Shown piece after piece: positions 11,706 to 22,072 of a DNA stretch of 64,000 nucleotides. Position 1 is the stretch's first letter. Each line of letters begins with the position of its first letter. The stretch is taken from assembly GCA_020632755.1 (NCBI GenBank), contig JACKEY010000009.1, positions 124,001-188,000 on the forward strand. Direction: 5' to 3'. A program made the translations under genes and the position numbers. Under the pieces are notes generated by a model. That model did not search any database and was not told the DNA's origin. It was given only the letters and a program-made list of their open reading frames with translations. Source of the stretch: Alphaproteobacteria bacterium. Its GTDB lineage: Bacteria; Myxococcota_A; UBA796; UBA2385.

Positions 11706-12470
11706 CTACTGCCCCTCGCCCAGCTTCTTGCCCTCGGTCTCGATCTGGCCTTCGCCTACGCCCATGCCGGGCTTGGGCACCACGACCTCGCCGCTGGTGA
11801 GCTCGTAGGTGCCCATCAGCCAGCTGATCACCATGTTCTCGAGGTGCCCGGCGCGGTTGAGCATCTTCGTGCCGTGGCCCGCCTGGGACAGGAGCTCGAG
11901 GTGCACCTGGCCCTTGGCCTTGTCGTGCAGCAGGTTGGCGGCCTGCAGGGCCGGGCGATCGTCGTCGCTGGCCACGATGAGCAGGGGCCGGTTGCCGTAC
12001 TCGCTCAGGGCGGGCGGCGTGACCACCCCCTTGTAGTTGAGGCCGGCGGACAGCAGCACCTCGTTGACGATCGAGGGGTCCTCGGCCCCGGCCTGCAGGC
12101 ACAGGTTCGCGCCGATGCTGGCGCCCATGCACGAGACCTCGGTCACGCCCTGGGCCTTGAGCCAGGACTTGGCCGCCCGCACGTCCAGCAGCATGTCGCG
12201 GTAGTCGGCGTCGGTCAGGTCGGTGCCGGCCTTGGCCGAGCTGCCGTGGCCGCGCAGGTCGGGCGCGATGGCCGTCATGCCGCGGGCGGCGAGCTTCTCG
12301 CCGACCATGTCCCAGTCGGTGGCGTCGCGGCCCAGCATGTGGACCAGCACGATGCCCTTCTTGGCGCCGTCGCTCTTGGACACGCGGGCGTGCACCTTGG
12401 CGCCGTCTTCGGCCTTGAGGGTGACGTCGGTGGCGGCGAGGGCGGTGCCGAGGACGAGCAGGGCGAGCAT
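11706..12470 (-). CDS. Exported alpha/beta hydrolase
   Basis: 254 residues. A short signal peptide (MLALLVLGTALAA) precedes an alpha/beta-hydrolase fold: the oxyanion strand IVLVHMLGRDATDW, the nucleophile elbow GASIG, an acid in VASDDDRP and the histidine in QAGHGTKML. It looks like a dienelactone-hydrolase or prolyl-oligopeptidase-type esterase. The C-terminal VPKPGMGVGEGQ tail is low complexity. There is no strong Shine-Dalgarno before the ATG at 12470. The substrate is unknown. Confidence 0.82.
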   Translation of the reverse strand: MLALLVLGTALAATDVTLKAEDGAKVHARVSKSDGAKKGIVLVHMLGRDATDWDMVGEKLAARGMTAIAPDLRGHGSSAKAGTDLTDADYRDMLLDVRAAKSWLKAQGVTEVSCMGASIGANLCLQAGAEDPSIVNEVLLSAGLNYKGVVTPPALSEYGNRPLLIVASDDDRPALQAANLLHDKAKGQVHLELLSQAGHGTKMLNRAGHLENMVISWLMGTYELTSGEVVVPKPGMGVGEGQIETEGKKLGEGQ

Positions 12471-12533
12471 GGGGCAGGTCCGGGAGGGGGCGGAGGAGGA
12501 GGAGCGCGCGGCGGGCACGCAGGCGGCGGCAAC

Positions 12534-12995
12534 CTAATCGGCGGTCGGGCCGAGGAGGGCGGACAGCTCGGAGAGGAGTCCGGGCAGGTCCAACCCGTAG
12601 GCGGCACAGGCTTCTTCCACGGTCTCGTCGAAGCGCACGGAGCAGCCGTCGCAGGCGGGCAGGTGGTGCCGGGCGAACACGGCGGCGACACCGGGATGTC
12701 GGCGCCAGGCCTGGTCGATGGTCATGTCGGCCGAGAAGGGCCGGCCGAGCAGCGTCAGGTCGTCACCCGCCGTGTCCAGGACGCGGGCGGTGGCAGCGAG
12801 CTGCTGGCCCAGCTGGCGCAGGTCGGCGCGGGCCCGATCGCGGGCCGAGCGGGCGGCGCCGAGGTCGGCGGCCCGCGGAGCGAGCAGCGCGCGCACGCGG
12901 CGCTCGAGGTCGGCCAGCACCGGCGGCGCCAGCTGGTCGTGCGCACCGGGGACCGCCTGCAGCAGCCGCACCAGGGGGGGAGGAGAAGCCGTCAT
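12534..12995 (-). CDS. DUF1858 / redox-disulfide-type domain protein
   Basis: 153 residues. The N-terminal half is a charged, Arg/Ala-rich helical region, possibly a coiled coil. The C-terminal 65 residues match the DUF1858 domain (the hybrid-cluster-protein-associated redox-disulfide family): MTIDQAWRRHPGVAAVFARH, then LPACDGCSVRFDETVEEACAAYGLD. The CDGC pair is the expected redox cysteine pair. The same domain type, without the cysteines, heads the acidic protein at 35947. Function is unknown; a thiol redox or Fe-S role is the family expectation. Confidence 0.72.
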   Translation of the reverse strand: MTASPPPLVRLLQAVPGAHDQLAPPVLADLERRVRALLAPRAADLGAARSARDRARADLRQLGQQLAATARVLDTAGDDLTLLGRPFSADMTIDQAWRRHPGVAAVFARHHLPACDGCSVRFDETVEEACAAYGLDLPGLLSELSALLGPTAD

Positions 12996-13059
12996 CGAGG
13001 CCACGATAGCCCGCCCGTCGATGTCGTGGCCGGGGGCAGGATCAGGGTCTCGTCGGGGT

Positions 13060-13088
13060 TTGACAAGGGACAGGCGCATGCTTAGGGT
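13060..13088 (+). promoter_or_regulatory. Sigma70-type promoter upstream of tadA
   Basis: A perfect -35 TTGACA (13060-13065), a 17-base spacer and TAGGGT (13083-13088) as -10. A start near 13095 would give a leader of about 75 bases to tadA. It is the best housekeeping promoter seen in the window and may also drive the two tRNA-Ser genes downstream. Confidence 0.65.
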
Positions 13089-13169
13089 CGAAGGGCTTCG
13101 CAGCCAGGGGAAGCACTGCCGGTTCGCCGGCGGAGCAACTTCGCGGAGCAGCTCTTTGACCGGGCTGGA

Positions 13170-13640
13170 ATGACTCCTTCCGAGGACACGCTCTTCATGG
13201 CCCTCGCTCTCGCTCAGGCGAGAGACGCGGCAGCCATCGGAGAGGTCCCTGTCGGCGCCGTCATCGTTCGCGATGGCGAGGTCGTGGGGGCCGCGCACAA
13301 CCGTCGTGAGGTCGATCAAGACCCCACGGCACACGCCGAGCTCCTGGCCATCCGCCAGGCTGCCCAGCATATCGGCGACTGGCGACTCGAGGGCTGCACG
13401 CTCTACGTGACGCTGGAACCCTGCGCCATGTGCGCAGGCGCGATGGTGCTCGCCCGTATCGATCGGTGCGTCTACGGATGCACCGACCCGAAGGGCGGTT
13501 TCATGGGCACACTCGGAGCACTGCACGAAGACCCCAGGCTCAACCACCGGTTTCCGGTGACGCCCGGTGTCCTCGGCGAAGACGCGGCGGAGCTGCTCCG
13601 GCAGTTCTTCCGCGCGCTGCGTGCATCACGGAAGGAATGA
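13170..13640 (+). CDS. tadA: tRNA adenosine(34) deaminase
   Basis: 156 residues; converts A34 to inosine in tRNA-Arg(ACG) as a zinc-dependent homodimer. The catalytic HAE (H55, E57) and the PCAMC zinc motif (C85, C88) are present, with the substrate-binding VPVGAVIV upstream and GCTDPKGG after. The length is normal. Codon choice is noticeably looser than in neighbours (CGT, GCT, GTT and GGA appear), so it may have been acquired or be under weaker GC bias. It lies 5' of tRNA-Ser, SRP RNA, dnaX and recR as in Firmicutes. Confidence 0.95.
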   Translation: MTPSEDTLFMALALAQARDAAAIGEVPVGAVIVRDGEVVGAAHNRREVDQDPTAHAELLAIRQAAQHIGDWRLEGCTLYVTLEPCAMCAGAMVLARIDRCVYGCTDPKGGFMGTLGALHEDPRLNHRFPVTPGVLGEDAAELLRQFFRALRASRKE

Positions 13641-13692
13641 GCGTCGACTCGGCGGCCACGCCTCAGGGATGGGGCCTCCGGGTCGTCGATGC

Positions 13693-13782
<90 letters not shown>

Positions 13783-13804
13783 CATTCCATGCCCGCCCCC
13801 TGCT

Positions 13805-13897
<93 letters not shown>

Positions 13898-13899
13898 AT

Positions 13900-13929
13900 G
13901 CCCCACGGGAGCTCATGCTCCCGTGGGGC
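13900..13929 (+). terminator. Perfect 13-bp hairpin after the tRNA-Ser pair
   Basis: A perfect inverted repeat (13900-13912 with 13917-13929) around a TCAT loop, four bases after the tRNA end. No T-run follows, so it may be an intrinsic terminator of the GC-rich type or a processing hairpin separating the tRNAs from the SRP RNA. Confidence 0.6.
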
Positions 13930-13970
13930 GCCGCCTCTCTTGCCAGAGGCAGCTCGCGGCCAGCGGTGAT

Positions 13971-14063
13971 GGTCGGGGCCCGGTGACTGCGGGTCCGTGA
14001 ACCCCGCCAGGTCCGGAAGGAAGCAACGGTGTCGGTCCCCGCGGGGCATCGGACACCCCGGCC
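13971..14063 (+). ncRNA. ffs: Small bacterial SRP RNA (4.5S)
   Basis: It contains the diagnostic apical loop GTCCGGAAGGAAGCA flanked by the asymmetric internal loop of SRP helix 8, which binds Ffh. The ends pair as ggtcgggg (13971-13978) with ccccggcc (14056-14063), giving a single elongated hairpin of about 93 bases, the short form lacking the Alu domain. The ends are estimated from pairing. It lies 71 bp before dnaX. Confidence 0.93.
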
Positions 14064-14134
14064 ATCTCCACTGACCGCGAGCCTCGCCGGCCCTCCACCG
14101 GCGCGTGTCCCCTCGCCATCTCCTGGAGCCGCCC

Positions 14135-16321
14135 TTGAGCTACGTCGCGATCGCGCGCAAGTGGCGCCCCCGGACCTTCGAGGAGATCGCCGGCCAGACG
14201 CACGTCACGCGCACGCTGGCCAACGCGATCAAGCTCGACCGCATCCACCACGCCTTCCTGTTCACGGGGGCCCGGGGGGTCGGCAAGACGACCGCTGCGC
14301 GCACGCTGGCGCGCTGCCTGAACTGCGAGCAGGACGGCCCCCGGCCCGACCCCTGCGGCGAGTGCGGCTGCTGCCAGGCCATCCTGGCCGGCAACAGCCC
14401 CGACGTCATCGAGATCGACGGCGCCAGCAACAACAGCGTCGAAGACGTGCGCGACCTGCGCGAGAGCGTCCGGTACATGCCCCAGCGGGGGCGGTTCAAG
14501 GTCTACATCGTGGACGAGGTCCACATGCTGAGCCGCGGCGCCTTCAACGCCCTGCTCAAGACGCTGGAAGAGCCGCCCGCCCACGTCGTGTTCATCTTCG
14601 CGACCACGGAACCGCAGAAGATCCCCGACACCATCCTGTCGCGGGTGCAGCGCTTCGACTTCAAGCGCATCCCCCAGCAGGTCGTCGTCGACTACCTGTC
14701 GAAGATCTGCGCCGCCGAAGGCGTGAAGATCCCCGAAGACGGGCTGCGGCTCATCGCGCGGGCCGGCGAAGGCTCGATGCGGGACAGCCAGTCCCTGCTC
14801 GACCAGGTCATCAGCTTCGCCGGCGACGACGCCACCACCGAACAGGTCGCCGAGATCCTGGGCCTGGTCGACCGCAAGCTGCTCTACGAGATGCTCGAGG
14901 GCATGGTGCGCGGCCAGGCCGACCGCTGCCTGTCGGCCATCGACCAGGTCTACGGCTACGGCTACGACCTGTCCGAGTTCACGGCCGAGCTGCTCGAGCT
15001 GCTGCGCAACGCCACGCTGGTGACCCTGTCCCAGCAGAGCCACCGCTGGCTGGACGTGCCGGGCGAAGAGGTCGAGCGCCTGACGGGCCTGGCCAAGGAC
15101 GTGCCGCCCGAGGTCTTCGTGCGGTCCTTCGACGTGATGCTGGACGTGCACGAGCAGGTCGCCCGCGCCCCGCGCCCGCGGCTGGTGCTCGAGATGGCGG
15201 TGGCCCGGCTGGTCAGCATCCGGCCGGCCCGCCCCCTCGACCAGGTCGTGCGGCAGCTGCACGACCTCGAGCGCCGGATGCGCCAGGGCGGCGCCGCGGC
15301 GCGCCCACGGGATCACCGCAGCGGCGGCCGGAGCGGCGCGCCCGGCGGCGGTCGCGACGACGCCGACCCCGAGCCGGGCCGACGCGGCCCCCCGCAGGGC
15401 GGCGGGGATCAGGGCGGGAACCACGGCGGCCCTCCGCCGCGCGGGACCCCCATGGCGTCCTCCCACGGGGGCGCCTCCCACGGGGGCCTCGCCCTCGTCC
15501 GCGACAGCGCGCCGGCCGGCGTGACCCGGGCGGCGCCCTCCGCCGAGGTCCGGCGCAGCGCCCCTCCCCTGCGCGAGGTGCCGCCGCCCCTCGACGACGA
15601 GCTGCCGACCGCCGGGCATGCCTCCCTCCCGCCAGAGTCCGACCCGGCCCCGCTGGGCAGGAGCCGGCCGGACGACCGCAGCTTCGACGACCGGGGCTTC
15701 GACGACCGCAGCTTCGACGACCGAGGCTTCGACGACGGCGGCTTCGACGATCCCGGCCTGGGCGACTCCGGGCTGGACGGCGCCGATGACCGCCCGCCGC
15801 TGCTCGCGCCCGGCGCGACCGAGGAACACCGGTTCCGCGCGTTCACCCAGTGGCTGGCCCACGGCGGCATGGAGTGGGATCTCTGGGCCCAGGACGCGGT
15901 GCTGCTGAGTGTCGAGCCACCGGTGCTGCGCGTCGGCTTCCGCCACGAGTTCCAGGAACGCCAGGCCGCCCGCAAGGCGCACAGCAAGCGCATCAAGCGG
16001 GGGGTCGAAGACTGCTTCCCCGGCTGCTCCGCCGTCAGCGTCGAGCCGGCGGGTCCGGGTGCGGGCAGCCAGAGCCAGCGCGAGGCCGATCGCGCCGCCT
16101 ACGAAGCCCGCGTGGCGGAGCTCGAGCGCGACATGGCGGTCCACCCGCTGATCGCCGCCCTGCGCGACCGCCTGGGGGCCGAGGTGACCGGTGTCGTGCC
16201 CGACACCGTGGTGCGGGCACCGCCGCCGCCGCTGCTGGACGACGAAGGCGCCGAGGACGACGGCCTGAGCGCCGACCCGCTGGCCCATGACGCCGCCGAC
16301 GCCGGCGAGGAGGAGCCGTGA
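14135..16321 (+). CDS. dnaX: DNA polymerase III tau subunit
   Basis: 728 residues; the clamp-loader ATPase that also tethers polymerase cores. Walker A GARGVGKTT begins at G45, a four-Cys zinc module (CLNC...CGECGCC) follows, then VDEVHMLSRGAFNALLKTLEEPP and the arginine-finger segment ILSRVQRF. Domain III ends near residue 370. A long disordered linker (about 375-560) rich in Gly, Pro and Asp carries a 15-bp repeat block. A conserved-looking C-terminal domain starts at FRAFTQWLAHGGMEWD. The TTG at 14135 is chosen: it gives the family start MSYVAIARKWRP, with TGGAG six bases upstream. I could not identify a frameshift signal for gamma. It overlaps recR by GTGA. Confidence 0.95.
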   Translation: MSYVAIARKWRPRTFEEIAGQTHVTRTLANAIKLDRIHHAFLFTGARGVGKTTAARTLARCLNCEQDGPRPDPCGECGCCQAILAGNSPDVIEIDGASNNSVEDVRDLRESVRYMPQRGRFKVYIVDEVHMLSRGAFNALLKTLEEPPAHVVFIFATTEPQKIPDTILSRVQRFDFKRIPQQVVVDYLSKICAAEGVKIPEDGLRLIARAGEGSMRDSQSLLDQVISFAGDDATTEQVAEILGLVDRKLLYEMLEGMVRGQADRCLSAIDQVYGYGYDLSEFTAELLELLRNATLVTLSQQSHRWLDVPGEEVERLTGLAKDVPPEVFVRSFDVMLDVHEQVARAPRPRLVLEMAVARLVSIRPARPLDQVVRQLHDLERRMRQGGAAARPRDHRSGGRSGAPGGGRDDADPEPGRRGPPQGGGDQGGNHGGPPPRGTPMASSHGGASHGGLALVRDSAPAGVTRAAPSAEVRRSAPPLREVPPPLDDELPTAGHASLPPESDPAPLGRSRPDDRSFDDRGFDDRSFDDRGFDDGGFDDPGLGDSGLDGADDRPPLLAPGATEEHRFRAFTQWLAHGGMEWDLWAQDAVLLSVEPPVLRVGFRHEFQERQAARKAHSKRIKRGVEDCFPGCSAVSVEPAGPGAGSQSQREADRAAYEARVAELERDMAVHPLIAALRDRLGAEVTGVVPDTVVRAPPPPLLDDEGAEDDGLSADPLAHDAADAGEEEP
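15671..15775 (+). repeat. Seven 15-bp units inside the dnaX linker
   Basis: 15-bp units starting gacgaccgcagcttc run in frame and give pentads such as DDRSF, DDRGF and DDGGF (about residues 513-547 of tau). The first and third units are identical; later units decay (DDPGL, GDSGL). The linker is expected to be disordered. Confidence 0.9.
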
Positions 16322-16923
16322 GCGACTTCCGGAGCCGGGATCCCCTGCGCCACGCCGTGACCCAGCTGTCGCGCTTCCCCGGCATCGGCGAGCGCACCGC
16401 CACCCGGCTGGCCTACTGGCTGCTGCGACAGCCGCCGGAAGTCGCCGCCGAGATCGCCGACGGCATCCAGCAGCTGCGGGTCGACATGGGCCACTGCGCC
16501 ACCTGCTGCAACGTCAGCGGCAGCGACCCCTGCCCCATCTGCCGGGACCCCGACCGCGACACCGGGCTGGTCTGCGTGGTCGAGCGCCCCCAGGACGTCG
16601 GCGCCATCGAGAACAGCGGCGCCCACCGCGGCCGCTACCACGTGCTCGACGGCGCCATCTCGCCCCTGGACGGGGTGGGCCCCGACGAGCTGCGCATCCG
16701 CGAGCTGCTGGCCCGCGTCGGCAGCGGCGAGATCCAGGAGATCGTCGTCGCCACCGACCCCGACGTCGAAGGCGACGCCACCGCGCTCTACCTGGCCCAG
16801 GTGCTCAAGCCGCTCGGCGTGCGCGTGACCCGGCTGGCCCACGGCATCGCCGTCGGCACCGAGATCGAGTACGCCGACCGCAGCAGCGTCGCCCGCGCCC
16901 TCGAGAATCGGCGCGAGATGTAG
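16318..16923 (+). CDS. recR: Recombination mediator RecR
   Basis: 201 residues. RecR helps load RecA at gaps with RecO/RecF. It has the helix-hairpin-helix segment FPGIGERTATRLAYWLL, a four-Cys zinc finger (CATCC and CPIC), a Toprim domain with VVERPQDV and VVATDPDVEGDATA, and the C-terminal HGIAVGTEIEYAD. The GTG at 16318 is preceded by AGGAG and overlaps the dnaX stop (GTGA). The usual ybaB/ebfC gene between dnaX and recR is missing. Confidence 0.96.
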   Translation: MSDFRSRDPLRHAVTQLSRFPGIGERTATRLAYWLLRQPPEVAAEIADGIQQLRVDMGHCATCCNVSGSDPCPICRDPDRDTGLVCVVERPQDVGAIENSGAHRGRYHVLDGAISPLDGVGPDELRIRELLARVGSGEIQEIVVATDPDVEGDATALYLAQVLKPLGVRVTRLAHGIAVGTEIEYADRSSVARALENRREM

Positions 16924-16940
16924 CGGCGGGGCCCTCCGGC

Positions 16941-17426
16941 TCAGCCCGGCCAGCCCCCGCCCCCGGTGCTGGGGCTCCACTCGTGCACGTCGGGCTCGCC
17001 GGACGGCAGATCCCCGTAGGGGCTCTCGGTCACGTACCGCAGCTCCCAGGCGCCGTCGGCGGCCACGAAGACCGCCGCGACGAGCCCGACACAGGCGAAG
17101 GTCCGCCCGGGGCGGCGCGTGTAGTCCAGGGACCCCTTGCAGGTCGCCCGGATGTCGGCCACCACCACCAGCTTGCCGGTGAGCGGGTGGTAGCTCACGG
17201 GGACGAGGTCGACCTCGACGTCGTCGACCTCGTCGCAGGACGCCGCGTAGCTGCAGGTGTGGTCCACCACGAAGGGCGCGTCCATGAGCGCCCACTCGAC
17301 CTCCATCGGGTCGAGGTCGGGTCCCAGACCGAACAGCGGGATGCCGCCACAGCAGCATCCCGCACAGCTCAGGAAGATGACGGACATCGTCAGCAGCAGG
17401 CCGCGGCCCCGCCGGCGATGGCGCAT
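16941..17426 (-). CDS. Cys-rich lipoprotein
   Basis: 161 residues, not recognised. A positive N-terminus and hydrophobic stretch end in a lipobox-like LSCAGCC, so a lipidated, envelope-located protein is likely. The mature part is Asp/Val-rich with four further cysteines (HTCSYAASC, ATCKG, FACVG), probably disulfide bonded, and ends in a Gly-rich tail. It starts four bases after the sdhB stop on the same strand and so is probably cotranscribed with sdhCAB; a role with succinate dehydrogenase is not shown. Confidence 0.65.
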   Translation of the reverse strand: MRHRRRGRGLLLTMSVIFLSCAGCCCGGIPLFGLGPDLDPMEVEWALMDAPFVVDHTCSYAASCDEVDDVEVDLVPVSYHPLTGKLVVVADIRATCKGSLDYTRRPGRTFACVGLVAAVFVAADGAWELRYVTESPYGDLPSGEPDVHEWSPSTGGGGWPG

Positions 17427-17430
17427 GCGC

Positions 17431-18180
17431 TCAGTCCCGGTTCTTGAACTGGGCCTTGAGCAGGTCGGCGTTCATGCGGGCGATGACGTCCAGGCTGATG
17501 CCCTTGGGGCAGTAGGCGCTGCACTCGCCGTGGTTCGTGCAGTGGCCGAAGCCCTCGGCGTCGTGCTGCTCGGTCATGGCGACGACCCGGGTGTAGCGCT
17601 CGGGCTCGCCCTGCGGCAGCAGGCCCAGGTGGGTCACCTTGGCGCCGGTGAACAGCATGCCCGCGGCGTTGGGGCAGGCCGCCACGCAGGCGCCGCAGCC
17701 GATGCAGGTGGCGGCGTCGAAGGCGCGGCTGGCGTGGTCCTTCTCGATGGGCAGGGCGTTGGCGTCCTGGGGGGAGCCGGTGCGGACCGACACGTAGCCA
17801 CCGGCCTCGATGATGCGGTCGAAGGCGTTGCGGTCGACCATCAGGTCCTTGACCACCGGGAAGGCCGCGGCGCGCCAGGGCTCGAGCGTCAGCTCCTCGC
17901 CGTCGCTGAACTCGCGCATGTGCAGCTGGCAGACGGTGGTGCGCGGCCGGCCACCGTGGGGCTGGCCGTTGATCATGAAGCCGCAGCAGCCGCAGATGCC
18001 CTCGCGGCAGTCGTGCTCGAAGACGATCGGCTGCTTGCCGTCGCTCTCGAGCTTCTCGTTCACGAAGTCGAGCATCTCCAGGAAGCTCATGTGCTCGGAG
18101 ATGCCGGACGCCTGGATGGTCTCGAAGGCGCCGCTGTCGTTGGGGCCCTTCTGGCGCCAGACGTGCAGGGTGAGGTTCAT
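17431..18180 (-). CDS. sdhB: Succinate dehydrogenase iron-sulfur subunit
   Basis: 249 residues; passes electrons from SdhA flavin to quinone through three clusters. The 2Fe-2S ligands are in CREGICGCCG with a later Cys in TTVC; the 4Fe-4S and 3Fe-4S ligands are in CIGCGACVAACP and CTNHGECSAYCPKGI. The form resembles the b558-associated enzymes of Bacillus, Chlorobi and deltaproteobacteria rather than E. coli. GGAGA precedes the ATG. It is the last enzyme gene of the sdhCAB operon. Confidence 0.95.
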   Translation of the reverse strand: MNLTLHVWRQKGPNDSGAFETIQASGISEHMSFLEMLDFVNEKLESDGKQPIVFEHDCREGICGCCGFMINGQPHGGRPRTTVCQLHMREFSDGEELTLEPWRAAAFPVVKDLMVDRNAFDRIIEAGGYVSVRTGSPQDANALPIEKDHASRAFDAATCIGCGACVAACPNAAGMLFTGAKVTHLGLLPQGEPERYTRVVAMTEQHDAEGFGHCTNHGECSAYCPKGISLDVIARMNADLLKAQFKNRD

Positions 18181-18195
18181 GGTCTCTCCGTTCGT

Positions 18196-20139
<1,944 letters not shown>

Positions 20140-20151
20140 GGGTTCGTCCTC

Positions 20152-20868
20152 CTAGCCGCCCACCACGCCGGTCAGCACGGCGAGGGGGATGGAGCAGTTG
20201 CCGACCACGATCACGACGGCGACGCCGGTGGCGAAGGCACGGGCGAGCCGGTCGTAGCGGGGGTTGTTCAGGCCCAGCGTGCGGAACATGCTGTAGGCGC
20301 CATGGCCCAGGTGCATGCCCAGCAGAAGCTGCGCGAAGATGTAGAAGGCCACGATGGCCGGCGCCGAGAAGCCCTTGATCACGTTGGCGTAGACCGGGCA
20401 GTCCAGCTCGCCGGCGGCGACGTGGGAGCAGTGCTCGATGGTCGTGCTGACGGCGGTGTCTCCCAGGCCCAGGCTGTCGAAGCCGACCGTGAAGTGCAGC
20501 AGGTGGTAGACGAGGAAGGCCAGCACGATGGGGCCGCTCATCTTCATGGTGCGGCTGGCGTAGGTGCTGACCTTGCTCTTCCACTGCTTGTAGCCCTGGG
20601 GCCGCGCGGCCTTGGACCGCAGCACCAGCTTGACCGAGCTGACCACGTGGGCGGTCAGGATGCCGAGCAGGGTCGCGCGGATGATCCACAGCAGGCCGGC
20701 GTTCGACTTCAGGCTCTCGCCGTAGTGATCCAGGGTGGTCTCACCCAGGTAGATCTGCAGGTTGCCCAGCATGTGGCCGATGACGAAGCCGAAGAGGGCC
20801 AGGCCCGAGAGGGCCATGATCACCTTCAGTCCGATGGTGCTCTTGGTGAAGCGCAGCAACCAGCTCAT
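20152..20868 (-). CDS. sdhC: Succinate dehydrogenase cytochrome b558 subunit
   Basis: 238 residues with five hydrophobic helices. It matches the b558-type single membrane anchor (the TIGR02046-like family): KSTIGLKVIMALSGLALFGFV at the start, heme-ligand-type histidines in HMLGN, HVVSS, YHLLH and MHLGHG. It anchors SdhAB and reduces menaquinone or ubiquinone. GGAGAAG precedes the ATG at 20868. First gene of the sdh operon. Confidence 0.93.
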   Translation of the reverse strand: MSWLLRFTKSTIGLKVIMALSGLALFGFVIGHMLGNLQIYLGETTLDHYGESLKSNAGLLWIIRATLLGILTAHVVSSVKLVLRSKAARPQGYKQWKSKVSTYASRTMKMSGPIVLAFLVYHLLHFTVGFDSLGLGDTAVSTTIEHCSHVAAGELDCPVYANVIKGFSAPAIVAFYIFAQLLLGMHLGHGAYSMFRTLGLNNPRYDRLARAFATGVAVVIVVGNCSIPLAVLTGVVGG

Positions 20869-21142
20869 GGCTTCTCCGCGGGAGGGGGGGCTCGAGGGGT
20901 CGAGAGCGAGGGCCCGGGCGCGAGCACGACAGCGTCGCGCGGGGGCGAGGAAGGTGGCCGTCTATGGCAGCGCCCGGATCGCAGCAAACGCCCTTCGCGC
21001 GCTCTTGACCGGCGGGCGGTCGGGAGGGGAGGAGGGGGTGCCGGAGGCGGGACGCAGCCCCAGGCCGGGCCGCACATGGAACCTGACAGATTGCCGCAGG
21101 CGACACCAGCGATAGTTTCTCATCCATCCATGAGGCCGATTG
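20869..21142. other. Divergent sdhC-LysR control region
   Basis: 274 bp between two divergent starts. The half near sdhC is G-rich without a clear promoter. The half near the LysR gene is less GC-rich and holds the candidate promoter at 21091-21118 and a CTCAT-CCATCC-ATGAG inverted repeat at 21119-21134, a plausible operator overlapping the leader. Confidence 0.45.
21091..21118 (+). promoter_or_regulatory. Candidate promoter of the LysR gene
   Basis: TTGCCG (21091-21096), a 16-base spacer, then TAGTTT (21113-21118). Transcription from about 21125 would leave an 18-base leader containing TGAGG before the ATG at 21143. An inverted repeat begins immediately downstream. Confidence 0.45.
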
Positions 21143-22063
21143 ATGGAAGAGCTGCACCGCCTGCCGTCCCTGGACGCCCTCCTGACCTTCCACGAGGTCG
21201 CCCGGCGCAAGTCGTTCACCAAGGCGGCACGGGCCTTGTCGGTGACCCAGGGGGCGGTCTCCCACCGCATCAAGGGCCTGGAGGCGCACCTGGGCCAGCC
21301 CCTCCTCCACCGCACCAGCCGACGCGTGGAGCTCACCGATGCGGGCCGCCTGCTGGCCGACGCCTGCGAAGGCGCCCTCGACCAGCTCGAAGACGCGCTG
21401 CGCCAGCTGATCCTCCTCTCCGACACCGCGCGGCTGGTCGTGTCCTGCTCCCCGTCCTTCGCCATCCGCTGGCTGGTCCCCCACCTGCCCGAGCTCCAGG
21501 CCGCCCACCCGGGCCTGGACGTGCGCATCTCGGCCGACGACCGCCGCGTGCGCCCCGGTCGCGACGGCATCGACGTCTGCATCCGCTACGGCCCCGGCGG
21601 CGCGGTCGGCGTCGACGAGCTGCGCCTGTCCGTCGAAGAGGTCACCCCCGTCTGCAGCCCCGCCCTGCGCGAGCGCCTGCGCACGCCCGCCGACCTGGCC
21701 CGCCACACGCTGCTGCACGACGAGGTGCTGCATGGCCACCCCGGCCGGGTCGGCTGGCGCCGCTGGCTGGACGAAGCCGGCGTGCAGGGCGTCGACCCCG
21801 ACCACGGCGTGCGATTCAGCCACGCCCACATGGCGGTCGAGGCCGCCATCGCCGGCCAAGGCGTCGCCCTGGCCCGCGGCATCCTGGTCGCTGCCGACCT
21901 CGCCTCCGGCCGGCTGGTCGCACCCTTCGATCTGCACGTCGAGAGCGGCCTGGCCTACTGGGTGCTCACCCCGCGCGGCGGCGTGCTGCGGGCGCCGGTC
22001 CGGGCCTTCCGGGAGTGGCTGGTGGGCGCGGTGGCGGGGGGCGCCTTGCCCGTCCGCGGATAG
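21143..22063 (+). CDS. LysR-type transcriptional regulator
   Basis: 306 residues. The winged helix (FTKAARALSVTQGAVSHRIKGLEAHLG, LLHRTSRRVELTDAG) is followed by a periplasmic-binding-type effector domain resembling the GcvA branch (FAIRWLVPHLPELQAAHPGLDVRISA, GIDVCIRYGPG). The ATG at 21143 follows TGAGG. It diverges from sdhC and runs into a cytochrome c gene, so it may control either; the ligand is unknown. Confidence 0.9.
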   Translation: MEELHRLPSLDALLTFHEVARRKSFTKAARALSVTQGAVSHRIKGLEAHLGQPLLHRTSRRVELTDAGRLLADACEGALDQLEDALRQLILLSDTARLVVSCSPSFAIRWLVPHLPELQAAHPGLDVRISADDRRVRPGRDGIDVCIRYGPGGAVGVDELRLSVEEVTPVCSPALRERLRTPADLARHTLLHDEVLHGHPGRVGWRRWLDEAGVQGVDPDHGVRFSHAHMAVEAAIAGQGVALARGILVAADLASGRLVAPFDLHVESGLAYWVLTPRGGVLRAPVRAFREWLVGAVAGGALPVRG

Positions 22064-22072
22064 GAGCCGCGC

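Noticed and set aside
15671..15775. CRISPR-like short repeat array
   Set aside because: Units are contiguous 15-mers without spacers and read in frame within dnaX.
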